From Bathynomus jamesi (lineage: Eukaryota > Arthropoda > Malacostraca > Isopoda > Cirolanidae), in NCBI GenBank assembly GCA_023014485.1, contig JAJOZX010001078.1, positions 1 to 64,000 on the forward strand: a DNA stretch of 64,000 nt, in the 5' to 3' direction. Below are positions 53,267-64,000 of the stretch, piece after piece (the first letter of the stretch is position 1; the number at the start of each line of letters is the position of its first letter). The position numbers and the translations under genes were made by a program. Below the pieces are notes generated by a model, which was not told the origin of the DNA, searched no databases, and saw only the letters and a program-made list of their open reading frames with translations.

Positions 53267-55462
53267 ACAGCCTTTCTTTGTGCAATGCAAGCTTTCAATA
53301 TGTGGTAAGTAGGACAATTTTCAGATTTTTTATTTTACTATTTTATTATTTATGATTTTATTTTTTTATTTCCTTTTGTTTCATGCAATATATACATGAT
53401 TTCTTATATAAAATGTAACTTAGGTTCATTAAAACCATTAAGAACAAGTTTATGATGTAAAATTTTACATAGTTGTCGATCTAGCAATATTTCGGTCCTG
53501 AATCTCGCAAAATTTATTTTTAGTGAGTGGCAACACTGTTTAAATCATTCAGAAGATAGTAACCATAATATACAGTATAGCCTGCTATAACTAATTTCAT
53601 CGATTGTTGTGTTCGTAGCATGTGTTTGTCAGTTTGTGAGATGTGTATTTTATTTATGAATTTAAATCCATTTGTAGGGGAGCATTTTGTGACGAGGTTC
53701 ACAAATTGCTTAAAGATGGCATGTGCACTGATAGTTAGGCAATTTCATTTGTAAGCCGCCACTTCGGCTCTCTTTTGGTATTTCCCCGCGACTTTGTTTA
53801 TTTTTCTGCTATTGTATATATCTTTTTCAGTATTTCCCGCTGTTTTTAACTAACCAAAATATCACAACCTAACCAATCGTCAAGGGCATACAGTTGACCT
53901 AACCGGGCATTCAATAACTTCCCCATAAGTTTCGATTAATTTTAAGCAACTCTTGCGTAATGGCTTTTTCATGTGTATACAGTATATATAAAATGCAATA
54001 TGTAAATAGAGAAATAACTGACGATTGGTTAGGTTGTGATATTTTCGTTAGTTAAAAATAACTGAGAAATGCCGAGAAAAAGATGTATACAAAGGTAGAA
54101 AAATAAAATTGCAGTAAATATCGAAAGAGCCTTAACTTTGTTCTAAGTTAGCTCATTCATTGATAGTAACGATAAATGTGTAGTTTCGGTACTACCTATT
54201 TTTTAGCTATGAAATTGTACTACAATTGCGTATGGTCACTACTGTTGCAAGTTAGGTTAATGATTAAGCTTATTAGGTTATATACTTCAAGCTTTGGTGC
54301 TTATCCTTTTCATAATTTGTCGTAGAATATTCTGAAAGTCCAAAGCTAATAATGTTCGCCCATATTACTTCTAATCAGTTTGTTGTATTCGCTTTTGACC
54401 TAATAAGACTAAGTCGACCCAGTTAGTGCTATCCGTTAGGCTACAATTGCAGGTAGATATTAACTTAAACGCAAATTTTCAGGCATCGAAGTTTGAGCAC
54501 TGGGCATGGAACGGGTAAATTCCGAATTAACTGAATATAAAATTTTTACCCATTCTGTGCTCTGCACCACCGCCATGCCCAATTAAGTCGTTTCAGGTCT
54601 GTCAAGAAGGTAGGCTGTTAATTACTTAGCTACTTTCTAGTTTTTATTTGCCCAAAGTGCTTTATAAAACAACAATGATCAGTTTAGAGAACTTTAGTGA
54701 ACAGCGTTGTGATTTGTTTTAGGAAAGTATTCAAGCATTGTTGTAGTGATCAAAATGCTATTAAGAATGGTCTGTTCTACCATCCTAAAATCAGTTTATA
54801 GTCCTTAAGGTTCTTCAAGGCATCCCACTGGGGCAATGGTTTCGAAAGTGGGTGTCATAAACTGTAAGGGTCTGAGAGTGCAGAAATGGAAATGGTCAGA
54901 GTTGCCAACTTAGGTTCTACACAAGCATAAGGGGGAGGGGAGATGTCTGGTACTTCTAGGTTTCAGGAGTTTTTTAAGTTTTCTATTCTAATATTTTCCT
55001 GCAATTATTTGTCATTTTGCCAGAGTAATAAATTATTCAAATCTTGAAGGGGTCATGCTTGCTTAGAGCAGAGCAGTCCTGGATAACCAACAGCCTACTT
55101 TGAAACTAATAATTACTGGACATTGCTTAGTTTTAGGTACCGGTACCTATGGTTTTCGTGCAAGATTTTGATAAAAAATAAGATGAGTTTTTTCGTATCA
55201 AAATTATCCCAAGGTTGTTTCCTTTTAAAACCTGTATAATGTATACTATAAGAAAATAATTTCACAAATATTTTTAGCTAGAAAGTTAGTGATAAGTCTA
55301 TTTACTAGTGTTCTGGAACAACCTTTGTATTGGTACAATCTTTCCTTGTTTTGTTTAAGTTGGAATTTCACCATTGCCCATTTTTTTTCTGTGGTTTACA
55401 CTAAAAATATTTAGAATTAAATTTGAATCTAGACCAACGGCATTTTTAGTCAGAATTGTAGA
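53267..55462. other. No gene; 5' flank of UMPS
   Basis: AT-rich. 53850-54060 has a fold-back with ATCACAACCTAACCAATCGT and its inverse. 54500-54600 has a weak inverted TTACCCGTTCCATGCCCA-type pair. The promoter and any 5' UTR of UMPS must lie in the last part, but no clear TATA box is seen. Confidence 0.5.
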
Positions 55463-58400
55463 ATGTCGGTCCCAAGTAGCTTAGATATATATGAAATAGA
55501 ACAGTGTGTTATGAAACTTCACAGTATCGGTGCTATAAAATTTGGAGATCGTGCACTGAAAGGTGAAATTAAATCGCCAATACATATAGACTTAAGAATA
55601 ATTGTTTCTTACCCAAAAGTAATGGTAAGTAACACAATTGTTTGTTAAAGTTATTCGTATAGTTAATATAAGTTCATATCAGGAAGCGAGTAGGTATTAA
55701 ATTTCATAACTATCAAAACCTGATGCTTTTGATTTATTGCTCCTAGTAAATCACCTAGCTAACTGGTTCTACCTAGTTACCTTATAAAATTTGTTTAATT
55801 TTTCATTAGCTATTTTTCATTGCCTCCGACTATTTAAATTGCCTACCAGCAGTTGGAAAAAAAAAAAAAATTTACTAAAATGTAGAATGTAGTAAATATA
55901 CTATTTGGCCGTAGCTACCTATATTTGTAAACAAACTTTCTTGGCGGTGACCCGCCCAAACATCACTGATCACGACTGAATTTTTTTTAAGGAAATGGTG
56001 GCCGATCTCATTTGCAGAGCACTTGCACAGGAGAAGTTTGACCATATTTATGGAGTATCTCCCACTGATGTTCCAGTTGCGACGATTGTAGCTTTGAAGC
56101 AGGTCAGAAATCTCTATTTACAATATATTGAGGCAATGTTGTGGTAATATAATCTTCTGGTAAGAAAATGTAATGGTGTGTAACCTTCAACATCTAAGGT
56201 TATATGACTGAGGGGGACCTACAGTTTTATGTGGCATCCGAACCATGGATCGCTACATAATCTGGGCGCAGAGGACTGTCTCCCATCAAACTATGATACT
56301 ACCCAGACCCAATGTCACTTAACGTATCTGAATGACGGGAACCGGTGTTAGACATTGGCCACTGGTAAGACGAAGGCCCTATTATGCAGAAAATGTCAAA
56401 ATTGTAATTTCTTGACTATGGGGAACGTAACTATTTAAGGTGCATATTAATTTTAATTAACCTTTACAGCAAATTCCATTGTTGGTAAGGAAAAAAGAAA
56501 CTAAATCATATGGAACTACGAAGTTATTTGAGGGGTGTATACAGAAGGGCAAAGTTGCCTCATTGTAAATGATATCATGATCTCTGGATCATTTGTTATT
56601 GAAACAGCTTCAGTACGTATGCTTAAAAATTTTTCGTATCAGAATTCTCTACTTGAAAATGAGCGTAGGTTAATTGAGAAGCTAGTCTAACCATTTGTGC
56701 TGTAATGTTTACAGTACTGGTAGGTAGGTTATATTGTTCAAATGATTGCTTCAAGTTGGGAAGGCCGATTTTTGTTTGGAGCTAAATTAGTACCACTTCG
56801 GCTATTCATGACAAGGGTATTTTTTTCTTTTAGTTGCTTATCAGAGAAAAATTGGAAGTCAAGAGAGTAGTCGTCTTTTTAGACAGTGTGCAAGGAGGAA
56901 GCGAGAAGTTGTTGAACTCGGATATAAATTTTACGTCGGTCCTCTCTCTCCGTCAAGTAAGACTTAACAAAGATAGACAAAAAATGGGTGAATTGCCAAA
57001 TAATAGTAATAGGCTAAGAATTATCCTTAACTGTTACTGACATAGTTAGTTCGTTTTGAGTAATATACAATAATGGCTCACTGAACCTACTAAATAGTGA
57101 TGGGACGATTAATCGAAATCGAGAATCGGAAGAATCGAGCATTTTTCAGGAATCGAGGGAATTGTACTATGATTTCCGATTCTTAAAAAGATTCTTAAAA
57201 AGATTCTTAAAAAGATTCTTAAAACGATTCTTTAACTTTTAATTGAACCAGTTTTGCAATGTAAACTTTAAAATTTAAATGAAAGAGGATAACAAATTTT
57301 ATTTTTATTGTATTGTAGCTATACATTAAAACATGTATATCCATGATGTAATCAAGAAGATTAAAATGAATTGTTACAACTTAGTTGATTTTTATTTTTA
57401 AACCAATCTATTATAATTTATATTACCATACTCATAATGTAAATAGTTAATTTTACCAGAGTAAAATATGACAATTTCCAGTAAAACAAGTATAGAATTA
57501 TATTTAAAAATATTGAGAATCCGAATCGAGAATCGTATCGGAATAGAGACTTTTTAGTGGTATCGGAATCGTTAAAAATTTTGGTATCGTCCCATCACTA
57601 CTACTACTGAAGTAGTCATAATAGTCCTGCCATATTCGGTTATGGTAGACTACTTGTGCATTGTTATACTACTGTAGAATGAATTTAGCTTTTAATTTAT
57701 AAACAAGCTTCATCTTGTATTCGTGAATATACAGGGTGTCACGACGAAGTGTCATAACTTCGGGAGCTTGTAGTTTGTCATTCCCAGTCAAAACTTGATA
57801 TGAACATAGGTCCGGTTCTTAAGGGTTATGGAGCTATGGATGTTTGAATTTCGAGCATGCGCATGCGTGACCTTGAACTGAATTGACAGTTATGGAACCG
57901 AACTAACTACGCAGTAGAGTTGTTTCACAGCGTGCAGTTGGTTTTGTGCCTTCAGTATGCCTTTTACGTTTTCAAATGCAGAATATGCCGATATGGTGTA
58001 TGTTTACAGATTTTGCGATGGAAATACTAGTGCTGCTTTCGCTGAATATCAGCGACGTCGTCCAAATGGAAGAATTCCGGATCGACGAGTGCTTAGCAAT
58101 GTTTTCAGGAGATTGCGAGAGCGGTTCATTTCCTAGGGTTACTGTTTTATCTGAGCTTCTAGTACAAGGTGTTGCTGAACAAGAAAACTTTATTCAGATG
58201 GTACAGCGGAGTCCTCGTGTTAGTACGCGAAGGATTTCCACACGTCCTAGAGTTCCTCAAACGAAAGTATGTAGAACGTTACACGAAGAAGGCGTGTATT
58301 CACATCCCGTACAGCGCGTTTAGCACCTCCAACCTAGGGATCGTGCCCAACGGCTGGAATTTTGTAATTGGCTCAATGCCGATCGACAATTGCATCAATA

Positions 58401-61400
58401 AGTCCGGTTCTGTGATGAGGCTCAATTTAACCGCAACGGTGTCAACAACTCTCAATTCACATGTGTAGTCGGCTATGAATCCTCACGCCATTGTGGAAAG
58501 TAATTTTCAACATCGGTTCAGTGTGGTGTGGTATTCTCTACGGTCATCTGATTGGTCCGTTATCTTCAAAGGTGATCTTACAGGTGACATTTATGTAACA
58601 TTTCTGCAAGACGAACTGCCGCCGCGTATGTATCAGGTCATCCCATAAGTAATGTCGTTTTTTATGATATTAAGTTTAAACTAGTCCTACTCGGTTTAAG
58701 CATAATTTTCCGAAGGTTAAGAGATCTATCGTGTTTCGCTACATACTTTACAGACCTTGACCAGTGAAGACGTGTTTTGCTTTGAGAACCCCTCATAAAC
58801 ATGGCCGTATCAGAAGAGCAGATCAGGCATATAATGCTGGAGTTCAAAAAAGGGAATAGTGCTAAAGCAACGCGAAACATTCAGGACGTTTATGGCAATG
58901 ATATTCATGTGAGGAAATGTCAAAGATGGTTTCAAAAGTTTAGGAATGGTGACTGCTGTTTGACAGATGCAGCACGCTCTGGACGCCCTGCTGAGTTTGA
59001 TGATTACCTGCTGTAAGCCGCACTTGAAGAAGACTGTTCAACAACTGTCGAAGAATTGGCCCAGAAACTCAATTCATCCCCGTCCACCATCCATCGACAT
59101 TTGCAACAACTCGGGAAAGTGCCTAAGTTAGGAAAATGGGTGCCACATGAATTGTCGGTCGACAATCTGAGGGTGCGGGTAAACATTAGCACATCTCTTC
59201 ATTCCCGTGAACTCCAAGATCCGTTTTTGCACCGTTTAGTGACTGGTTATGAAAAGTGGATACTGTACCAGAATGTTAAGCGCCGTCGACAGTGGGTTTG
59301 TGCCGGAGAACCAGCGACACCACAGCCAAAACCAAATCTTCACCCTCGGAAGGTGTTGCTTAGTGTCAACAACTGGATCAATTGAACACTGCACTAAAAG
59401 AAAAGACGACCTTTGGTTAATCGGAAAGGAATCGTGTTCGACAACGCACGTCCTCATACCGCTCGGATCATTTCTGCAAAAATTGAGGAGCTTGGGTGGG
59501 AAAAACTTCCATATTCTCCAGACCTTGCGCCTTCAGATTATCATCTTTTCAGGAGTCTGCAAAACTATCTTGACGAGAAACTATACTTCTTTAGATGACC
59601 TACACACCAGTCTTTGTACGTTTTTTGCCTCGAAACCGCCTGAATTTTATAAACATGGCATTGAAAAGCTTGTAGGACGTTGGCAGTGTCATTGATTCCG
59701 ATGGAAAATATATACTAGATTAAAAAGTTTCAGTTGAGTTTTTTGTCCTTCAAATTCCGATCTAAAAAACACTACTTATGGGATGACCTGATACTTTCAA
59801 GACGGAGTTCCTCCCCATTTTAGTTATGCAATGAGAACTCTTCTCGATGATCGCTTCCCTGGTGATGGATCGGTCGTGGTGTACAAAATTGTCCACCCAG
59901 GTTTCCGGACCTAACCCCTCTAGATTACCTGTTGGGGCGCATGAAAGACCAGTGTACCAGAGAAAACTGGAAACGAGAGATGCATTGCTCCTTAGCATTT
60001 TGGATACTGCAGCCCTCTTGAAGGACAATCGTAATGAACTAATGCGAGCTACACGCGCGATTCACAGACGAGCCGCGATGTGTATTGAGGCCGAGGGTAG
60101 TCATTTTGAACAGTTATTGTAAATTCCTGAATAAAAACTTTAGCAGCTATTTGTTCGCTTATTCTTATTTTTAAACATTCAAACATTCAAACATCCATAG
60201 CTCCATAACCGTTAAGAATTGGATCTATGTTCCCGAGTTTTTTGACTGGGAATGACCTCGGTTATAAGCTCTCGAAGTTGACATTTCGTCGTAACTCATC
60301 CTGTATGTATCTTTATTTCCTGATGTATTTGCTTGAATAAATACCAGTGTGAAAAGCAACTTTTTTCATTAATCACACCAGAGTTCAACTTAGATATCAT
60401 AATTTTGGAATTGGTGCATGATTAAAGAATTGCCCAACCTACAAATTTCTCCAAAGATGAGTATTGACCTTATTTTAAATTGTTTTAACCTTTTTTTTTT
60501 TACCCTATTTGTAATTGTTAAAACAGATGTTAAAAATTCTTCAAAAGTACAAGACCGTGGATGAAGTTTCGTTGAAAAATGTGATAAATCGCTTGGAATC
60601 CAATCCGAAGCTTTGCTTTCACGCCCCAGATGTTCCGATTGGTAAGGGATGTTCGAAGAATTGGGACGCATCAGTCGAGTTTAGTCTCTATTCAGATTTG
60701 TGAATTGAGTAGCCACAATTGACACTAGAATAGGGTGTCGTTTACTGTACCAAGACTGTCGTATCTGTTGATATGTTTAAGTCCTCCCCCATCTCCACTC
60801 CTCTTCAGTACTGTTTAATGTTCATTTTAGATTTTCATGATTCGTCAGTGTTAAGAAAATGCTGAAGTAAATGTTAATTAATTTTTCCATGCGTTACCCC
60901 CCCTCCTCCCCCCCCCCCGCCCCTCCTCCCCTCCCCTTAACACCTCCAACCTGGGGATCGTGCCCAACGGTTGGAATTTTGTAATTGGTTCAATGCCGAT
61001 CGACAATTGCATCAGTAAGTCGTGTGATGAGGCTCAATTTACCCGCAACGGTGTCAACAACTCTCAATTCACGTGTAGTCGGCTATGAATCCTCACGCCA
61101 TTGTGGAAAGTAATTTTCAACATCGGTTCAATGTCGGTGTGGTATTCTCTACGGTCATCTGATTCGGTCCGTTTCTTTCACCTACATCTTCACGCTGATT
61201 TTATTCCCCCCTCCCCCCCTTATCCCCATAAGTATACTGTACTGGAATGCATTCTAAATCCATTCACAAGATTTTCACATTTCCATGGGAAGTAGTTTAA
61301 AGCCTTCATTAGAATATCTACCATAAGATTAAAATTACTATGCAGACTTGATATACCCTTGCATTTCATATTGGTCGTCTAGATCAGTGGTAGGCAACCT

Positions 61401-62574
61401 TTTTTGAAACTGGGTCAATTTGATTTATTGGTAATTTGATAATGGGTCAGTGTTCAAAATTTAAATAAAAATATACTATTTTCGGGACATTTTAAAATAC
61501 TCTTGTAATAATTATTTTGTATATACTACAATTGACCCGCAGGTCAGAGGTTGCCGACCACTGATTTAGATAATATACATTTAAGTGTCCAGTTTTTTGC
61601 AATTTCATTCTCAATCCGCCTCCATAGGCTTGGTTTTTCTCCTTTTGGAATATAACTATTCTTATTTCATAATTGTTAAATTTAAAGAATATTCTTCTAG
61701 CTTATTAGATTAAATATCTTGTTTTAACCGTCTAACGCCAACTGGGTCGAATACGTACCGTTTCAAATACACACATTTCGACTTAACCCTACAAAAACGT
61801 TCGGCGTTAAAGGGTTAAGTTTGCTTTTGTTTTATTGGTTAAATGACTAACTTTTCTTTAAAAGAGGGCAACACAAAGAAACTATCTTGTAAAGAAAGGG
61901 CTGCTGAGACGAGCAATCCTCTAACTCGACGCCTTCTTACCCTAATTCATACCAAGAAAACTAATTTGTGTGTAGCAGTTGATGTCGAAACCTCCGAAGA
62001 ACTCCTGTCTATGGCGGATAAGGTGCTTTTTTAGTTTTTCTTCCAAATTAGTTTCACTGCGAAATGAAGCTTTTAGAGCGAAAACTCGGTTAGGTATGAA
62101 ATGTCGGCAATGTTAATGTTAAAATTCAAGCTGGAGAATTGATGAATTCGTTAAAAGAATTGCCGTAATAAAATGCATGGAACTTAGAATTTGCTGCTTG
62201 GGATGTAATTTAACTTCTAAAACTTTCACTTTACATTAAAACTATTCTTTCCAATATTTGTTTAAACAATGTCCTAAGCTCATATACTTTGTTTATCCTG
62301 CATTTGACTGTATATTACTTAATAATTCTAATTAGATATTGTTAATTCTTAATTTGTTCATTTACGAAGTTCTTCCTTTGAACATTGTCTTCATGAAGCC
62401 TTTGTATTTTCTGCTTATAATTTCTTTCAAGTCGGACTTTTTCTTTTTTTCAGCTCGGCCCTTATATTTGCGTGTTAAAGACTCGTGTTGATATTTTAAA
62501 GGACTTCTCATTGGAAACTATTGCCACTCTGAAAAACTTGGCTTCTACGCATGATTTTCTATTTTTGAAGACAG
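55463..62574 (+). CDS. UMPS: UMP synthase (OPRT-OMPDC bifunctional enzyme), first seven coding exons
   Basis: Host gene for the last two steps of pyrimidine synthesis (orotate to OMP to UMP, cytosol). Coding exons: 55463-55624, 55992-56102, 56470-56612, 56834-56956, 60527-60641, 61865-62022, 62454-62574. Exons 1-5 are the orotate phosphoribosyltransferase domain ([47 protein letters not shown]); exons 6-7 begin OMP decarboxylase ([20 protein letters not shown]). The remaining exons lie beyond the window. GT..AG borders and phases agree throughout, although the donor after exon 6 (GTGCTT) is weak. Exon 3 and exon 7 each lack one base relative to the expected frame. Introns, not retroposition, show it is the resident gene. 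Confidence 0.92.
56170..56380. repeat. Dispersed repeat in UMPS intron 2
   Basis: GGGGACCTACAGTTTTATGTG ... CCAATGTCACTTAACG ... GGTGTTAGACATTGGCCACT, shared with 45555-45705 and 63240-63425. Confidence 0.7.
57095..57600. mobile_element. MITE, 506 bp, hAT-like ends, in UMPS intron 4
   Basis: TAGTGATGGGACGAT and the inverse ATCGTCCCATCACTA. GAATCGAGAATCG-type short repeats inside both ends, including four AAAAAGATTCTT units near 57183-57227. The target duplication is unclear. Confidence 0.7.
58633..59791 (+). mobile_element. mariner transposon, 1159 bp, TA target duplication
   Basis: TA at 58631-58632 and 59792-59793. TIRs TCAGGTCATCCCATAAGTAA and inverse (TTATGGGATGACCTGA); the 28-30 bp length is typical of mariner. 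Confidence 0.92.
58801..59695 (+). pseudogene. mariner transposase, degraded
   Basis: ATG 58801 ([15 protein letters not shown]). Two HTH regions ([31 protein letters not shown]). DDD catalytic region: the first Asp position reads [11 protein letters not shown], so Asp is replaced by Tyr; second Asp FDNARPHTA; third Asp [12 protein letters not shown]. An in-frame TAA follows DDYLL (about 59014), and frame changes occur near 59385-59415 and 59585. The C-terminus [13 protein letters not shown] ends at 59695. Inactive. Confidence 0.92.
60885..60940. repeat. Poly-C-rich tract
   Basis: Runs of 7-10 C broken by T or G at the left edge of the duplicated transposon fragment; a possible join or assembly trouble spot. 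Confidence 0.7.
60941..61170 (+). repeat. Duplicated internal fragment of the DUF4817 element
   Basis: CACCTCCAACCTGGGGATCG through CTACGGTCATCTGATTCGGT repeats 58325-58560 with about 95% identity. No ends are present. Confidence 0.9.
61385..61563. mobile_element. hAT MITE, 179 bp, in UMPS intron 5
   Basis: CAGTGGTAGGCAACCTTTTT and inverse (AGAGGTTGCCGACCACTG). Flanking 8-mers GTCTAGAT and ATTTAGAT agree at six of eight positions. Confidence 0.8.
61728..61814. mobile_element. piggyBac-like MITE, 87 bp, in UMPS intron 5
   Basis: TTAA at 61724-61727 and 61815-61818. Ends CCGTCTAACGCC and GGCGTTAAAGGG. Confidence 0.75.
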
Positions 62575-64000
62575 GTACCCTACTTATAAATTTACACGTA
62601 CTATTTCAAGTTATCGTTCATAAGATTAGGACATGATATTCAATTGGTGTAAACTAAATAAAAATGTAGTGTGGATCTGATCAGAATGGAACAGTGATAG
62701 ATGGATTTTGTTTGAGTTGGTTAACTCTTTTGATAGCATGTAAGGTCGCATATATACATGTCAGCTATTCCGTTTTCTCCGAATTTCCAGATTTTTACTA
62801 TCAAACTCGGTGTTCCCATTTTTTCATGAAAAATTCAGATCTTAAAATATTTATTTCATTCAAAATAAACCTTTTAAAAAGCCGTTCACTCGCGCCGTAG
62901 GCTACATACCCGTCTTCAGTCCGCATTTCATTTCGGGAATTAATTTGACGCACTAAAACGAATAATTGTTAATTTGAGGAATCACTGAAAATATGGACGC
63001 ACTAAATTGACTGAATTCTCGCATAATCTATTAGAGTTAGGGCTCATAACAAAGAAATGCAGCAAATTTAGTATTCAGTGTGTGGTTTGCTGCTTAGTTT
63101 GCTTATATGGTTTAAGAATTTTTTTCATATTTTTGCTTTGGAACTGTTTTTCGTGATTTTATTGAATCTTGAATCATAAGTTTTTTTTGTACAAAATACC
63201 GGTTTTTCGTCCTTTATTTCCTGGTTTTTCATATCCATGTTGGCAACTTTGAGGTCGTATGACGGAGAGGACCTACAGTTTTATGTAGAATCTGAATCAC
63301 GCGTCTCTACATAACTGACGCAGAGAGCGACCCCGATCCAACTATCGAACAGAAGCAACGTCGCTTCGTTGATAGTCAGGAAGCAGTGTTAAGACACTGG
63401 CCACGACGTAGCCCGGAGAGATTATAAAATAGAGCGAGGTTTTGTTCAGAAATAAAAACTCCAATCTACCTTTTTAATTATAAATTGTTGATGGGCAAGT
63501 TGCAAAATATCCACAAATAAGCCTAGACTTAAGGCTTTCATTTTCCAGTACTAAAAGGAATTTTTTCGTTGCTACATAACTAAGTATAGTTTGCCCAAAA
63601 GCGTGGGAAAGGTTGTCAACCGTAACCAGTCTGAGTAGTCGGCAACATTTCTCTAATAGCGGCAGTCTAGAATTCAGCTAGGCTGGTCTCTCAGCGGAGA
63701 GGACTTTGCCAGAACTTTTTAAATGACAAAGGTCATATTTTTATTTTTTGGGGCTCGAAGTGACTTAACAAAAATAGGACTAATACAATACCAAGTACTT
63801 TTTGGCAGCTTTGTTCGCTAGTAAATGCGAATACAATAGTTGGTTTGTTCGCATGTGTTAACGTCAACATGTTAATTATAGCTACCCTTATAGTCTGATG
63901 CAAACTGTCAGTCTTTAACGTGGGGCTTTATTAGTTTCGATTTGAGACCTGCTCACACATGCAAGTGCTCCCAAGAACTGTTAGCACACATTTTTATGCA
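62575..64000. other. UMPS intron 7 (continues past the window)
   Basis: No exon is recognisable. 63240-63425 holds the third copy of the dispersed repeat (GAGGACCTACAGTTTTATGT ... GACACTGGCCACGACGTAGC). Confidence 0.6.

Larger units (their letters stand above)
57957..60122 (+). pseudogene. DUF4817/DDE transposase remnant split by a mariner insertion
   Basis: ATG 57957 starts [20 protein letters not shown] followed by [13 protein letters not shown] (DUF4817). After a frame change come [26 protein letters not shown] and [11 protein letters not shown] (first Asp). The coding DNA is cut at 58632. It resumes after the mariner with [13 protein letters not shown] (second Asp), then after further frame changes [10 protein letters not shown] (third Asp) and [18 protein letters not shown] to 60122. 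Several stops; not functional. Confidence 0.85.
57735..60308 (+). mobile_element. Second DUF4817-type Tc1/mariner-like element, interrupted by a mariner
   Basis: TIRs of about 115 bp: ACAGGGTGTCACGACGAAGT at the left and an imperfect inverse (ACAGGATGAGTTACGACGAA) at the right, with CATTCCCAGTCAAAA and GGTTATGGAGCTATGGATGT in both. Coding remnant 57957-60122. A mariner sits at 58633-59791. Confidence 0.85.

Noticed and set aside
55463..62574. UMPS as a processed pseudogene
   Set aside because: Canonical splice sites and matching phases at every exon show a resident intron-containing gene.
1..64000. Bacterial or free viral contig
   Set aside because: Spliceosomal introns, SINEs and many eukaryotic transposons surround the virus-like genes, so this is an integrated element in a eukaryotic chromosome.

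Overview
The window is eukaryotic nuclear DNA, most likely from an arthropod. It is AT-rich, full of (TA)n microsatellites and crowded with DNA transposons of kinds common in arthropods: Polinton/Maverick, hAT, mariner, Tc1/mariner-like elements with a DUF4817-type N-terminus, PIF/Harbinger and piggyBac-like MITEs. It also carries a non-LTR retrotransposon, tRNA-derived SINEs, and short TTAGG-type runs inside repeats. The one host gene I recognise, UMPS, has spliceosomal introns. The species cannot be named from the sequence alone.

Layout. (1) 1-17.8 kb: a Polinton/Maverick, a virus-like self-synthesising transposon. Its left arm is read on the minus strand: three small unknown genes (1104-2944), then a protein-primed type B DNA polymerase broken into frames (3225 to about 7350). 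A divergent intergenic region near 7.3-7.4 kb leads into a tightly packed plus-strand block: packaging ATPase, two small unknown proteins, chromodomain integrase, penton-like minor capsid protein, basic core-like protein, double-jelly-roll major capsid protein and adenain-like protease (7408-13124). To the right lie a tandemly duplicated stretch that reads as a small spliced gene (13342-14246), several tandem repeats, and short inverted matches to the left-end array. (2) 18.0-20.3 kb: a decayed hAT transposase with one recognisable terminal repeat. (3) 20.3-30 kb: no host genes; fold-back elements, MITEs, a pair of inverted zinc-ribbon ORF remnants, a Harbinger fragment and a reverse-transcriptase scrap. 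(4) 30-34 kb: a non-LTR retrotransposon nested, with a SINE, inside an inverted-repeat pair. (5) 34-39 kb: MITEs, two of them hAT-like with perfect 8-bp target duplications. (6) 39.3-44.1 kb: a tandem array of a 266-bp tRNA-like SINE unit (about 15.5 copies), which flips orientation at 43442/43443 and continues for about 2.6 more copies. (7) 46.9-53.3 kb: a 6.4-kb hAT-like element with a perfect 8-bp target duplication. It carries nested insertions, among them a 2.86-kb DNA transposon (47931-50792) of a family I cannot assign. (8) 55.4-64 kb: the first seven coding exons of host UMPS (UMP synthase), whose introns hold a mariner nested inside a Tc1/mariner-like element, two hAT-type MITEs and a piggyBac-type MITE.

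How the genes work together. The Polinton set is self-contained: polymerase for protein-primed replication, integrase for insertion, and capsid proteins, ATPase and protease for virion assembly. Every plus-strand gene is open from start to stop, while the polymerase has at least four frame changes. The conserved host gene UMPS also shows two single-base deletions, so some of the frame breaks in this window may be assembly errors rather than decay. The best candidates for something undescribed are the 47931-50792 transposon, the palindromic SINE array, the spliced gene with a duplicated exon pair at 13.3-14.5 kb, and the three unknown Polinton left-arm genes.
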